Positions 5,028-5,395 of a DNA stretch of 5,395 bases are shown here, piece after piece. Source of the DNA: an uncultured Brevundimonas sp. (GTDB lineage Bacteria > Pseudomonadota > Alphaproteobacteria > Caulobacterales > Caulobacteraceae); contig CAMLNY010000127.1 of assembly GCA_946481405.1 (NCBI GenBank), positions 1 through 5,395 on the forward strand, in the 5' to 3' direction. A program made the translations under genes and the position numbers. Numbering within the stretch: position 1 is the first letter of the stretch; each line of letters begins with the position of its first letter. The notes under the pieces were generated by a model. It searched no databases, was not told the origin of the DNA, and saw nothing but the letters and a program-made list of their open reading frames with translations.

Positions 5028-5395
5028 TGTCGCGCGTCGCCTATGTGAACGGGGTCTATCAGCGCCATTCGGAGGCGACGATCCACGTCGAGGATCGCGG
5101 CTTCCAGTTCGCCGATGGCGTCTATGAGGTCTGGTCGGTCTTCAACGGCCGCATGGCCGACTTCGACGGTCACATGACCCGACTTCATCGCAGTCTCAAT
5201 GAGTTGCGGATCGATATTCCCATGACGCGTGAGGCCCTGACCCGCGTGCTGAAGGAGACCATCCGCCGCAACCGCGTCCGGGACGGCATCGTCTATCTGC
5301 AGGTGACGCGCGGCACGGCCCGCCGCGACCACCCGTTCCCCGCGCCCGGCACCCCGCCCAGCGTCATCGTCACCTCGAAATCCCTGAGCTCTCGC
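5027..5395 (+). CDS. dat: D-amino acid aminotransferase (class IV, PLP-dependent), partial, runs off the right edge
   Basis: The first 123 residues of a fold-type IV PLP aminotransferase are visible. D-amino acid aminotransferase interconverts D-alanine and 2-oxoglutarate with pyruvate and D-glutamate, feeding peptidoglycan precursors. The sequence closely follows Bacillus D-amino acid aminotransferase: EDRGFQFADGVYEV (22-35), the phosphate-contact Arg52 in MTRLHRS, and VTRGTARRDHPFP (93-105). Arg100 and His102 match the pair that binds the substrate carboxylate in the Bacillus enzyme, which favours the D-amino acid enzyme over branched-chain aminotransferase or aminodeoxychorismate lyase. 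The PLP-binding lysine, expected near residue 147, lies beyond the window. ATG5027 overlaps the ntrX stop (TGATG), so the gene is co-translated with ntrX. Dat beside ntrX, often followed by hfq, is a familiar alphaproteobacterial neighbourhood. Confidence 0.88.
   Translation, partial: MSRVAYVNGVYQRHSEATIHVEDRGFQFADGVYEVWSVFNGRMADFDGHMTRLHRSLNELRIDIPMTREALTRVLKETIRRNRVRDGIVYLQVTRGTARRDHPFPAPGTPPSVIVTSKSLSSR

Overview
The window is about two-thirds G+C, with most codons ending in G or C, dense overlapping genes and an alphaproteobacterial gene order. It looks like a Caulobacterales chromosome, and the proteins resemble Caulobacter/Brevundimonas. The genus is an inference from protein style and synteny, not from a marker gene.

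Layout. On the minus strand, bases 1-74 hold the first 24 codons of an IspD (MEP isoprenoid pathway) gene, probably the ispDF fusion common in this class. A 121-bp divergent intergenic region follows (75-195) and carries a perfect 8-bp-arm dyad at 137-156. On the plus strand come dusB/nifR3 (tRNA dihydrouridine synthase, 196-1353), ntrY (membrane histidine kinase, 1353-3608), ntrX (response regulator, 3621-5027) and the 5' part of a D-amino acid aminotransferase gene (5027 to the window end). dusB/ntrY and ntrX/dat overlap by one base (TGATG), and ntrY/ntrX are 12 bases apart. The four plus-strand genes therefore look like one translationally coupled operon. NtrY should sense an envelope or redox/nitrogen-related cue and phosphorylate NtrX at Asp56.

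Four points deserve attention. (1) ntrB-ntrC, which sit between nifR3/dusB and ntrY in many alphaproteobacteria, are absent, and dusB runs straight into ntrY. (2) The last 25 dusB codons have unusual third-position usage and contain a CAAC-N6-GTTG dyad and two near-identical GTTGAA(G)CTTCCG copies about two helical turns apart. This could be an old regulatory region or deletion junction now read as coding sequence. (3) DusB has an extra segment of roughly 33 residues directly after the K-x-R-x-G-W strand. (4) NtrX lacks GAFTGA, as expected for its family, and also appears to have lost both partners of the AAA+ glutamate switch. No RNA gene, IS element, CRISPR array or intrinsic terminator was seen, and I found no evidence of a wholly new system.
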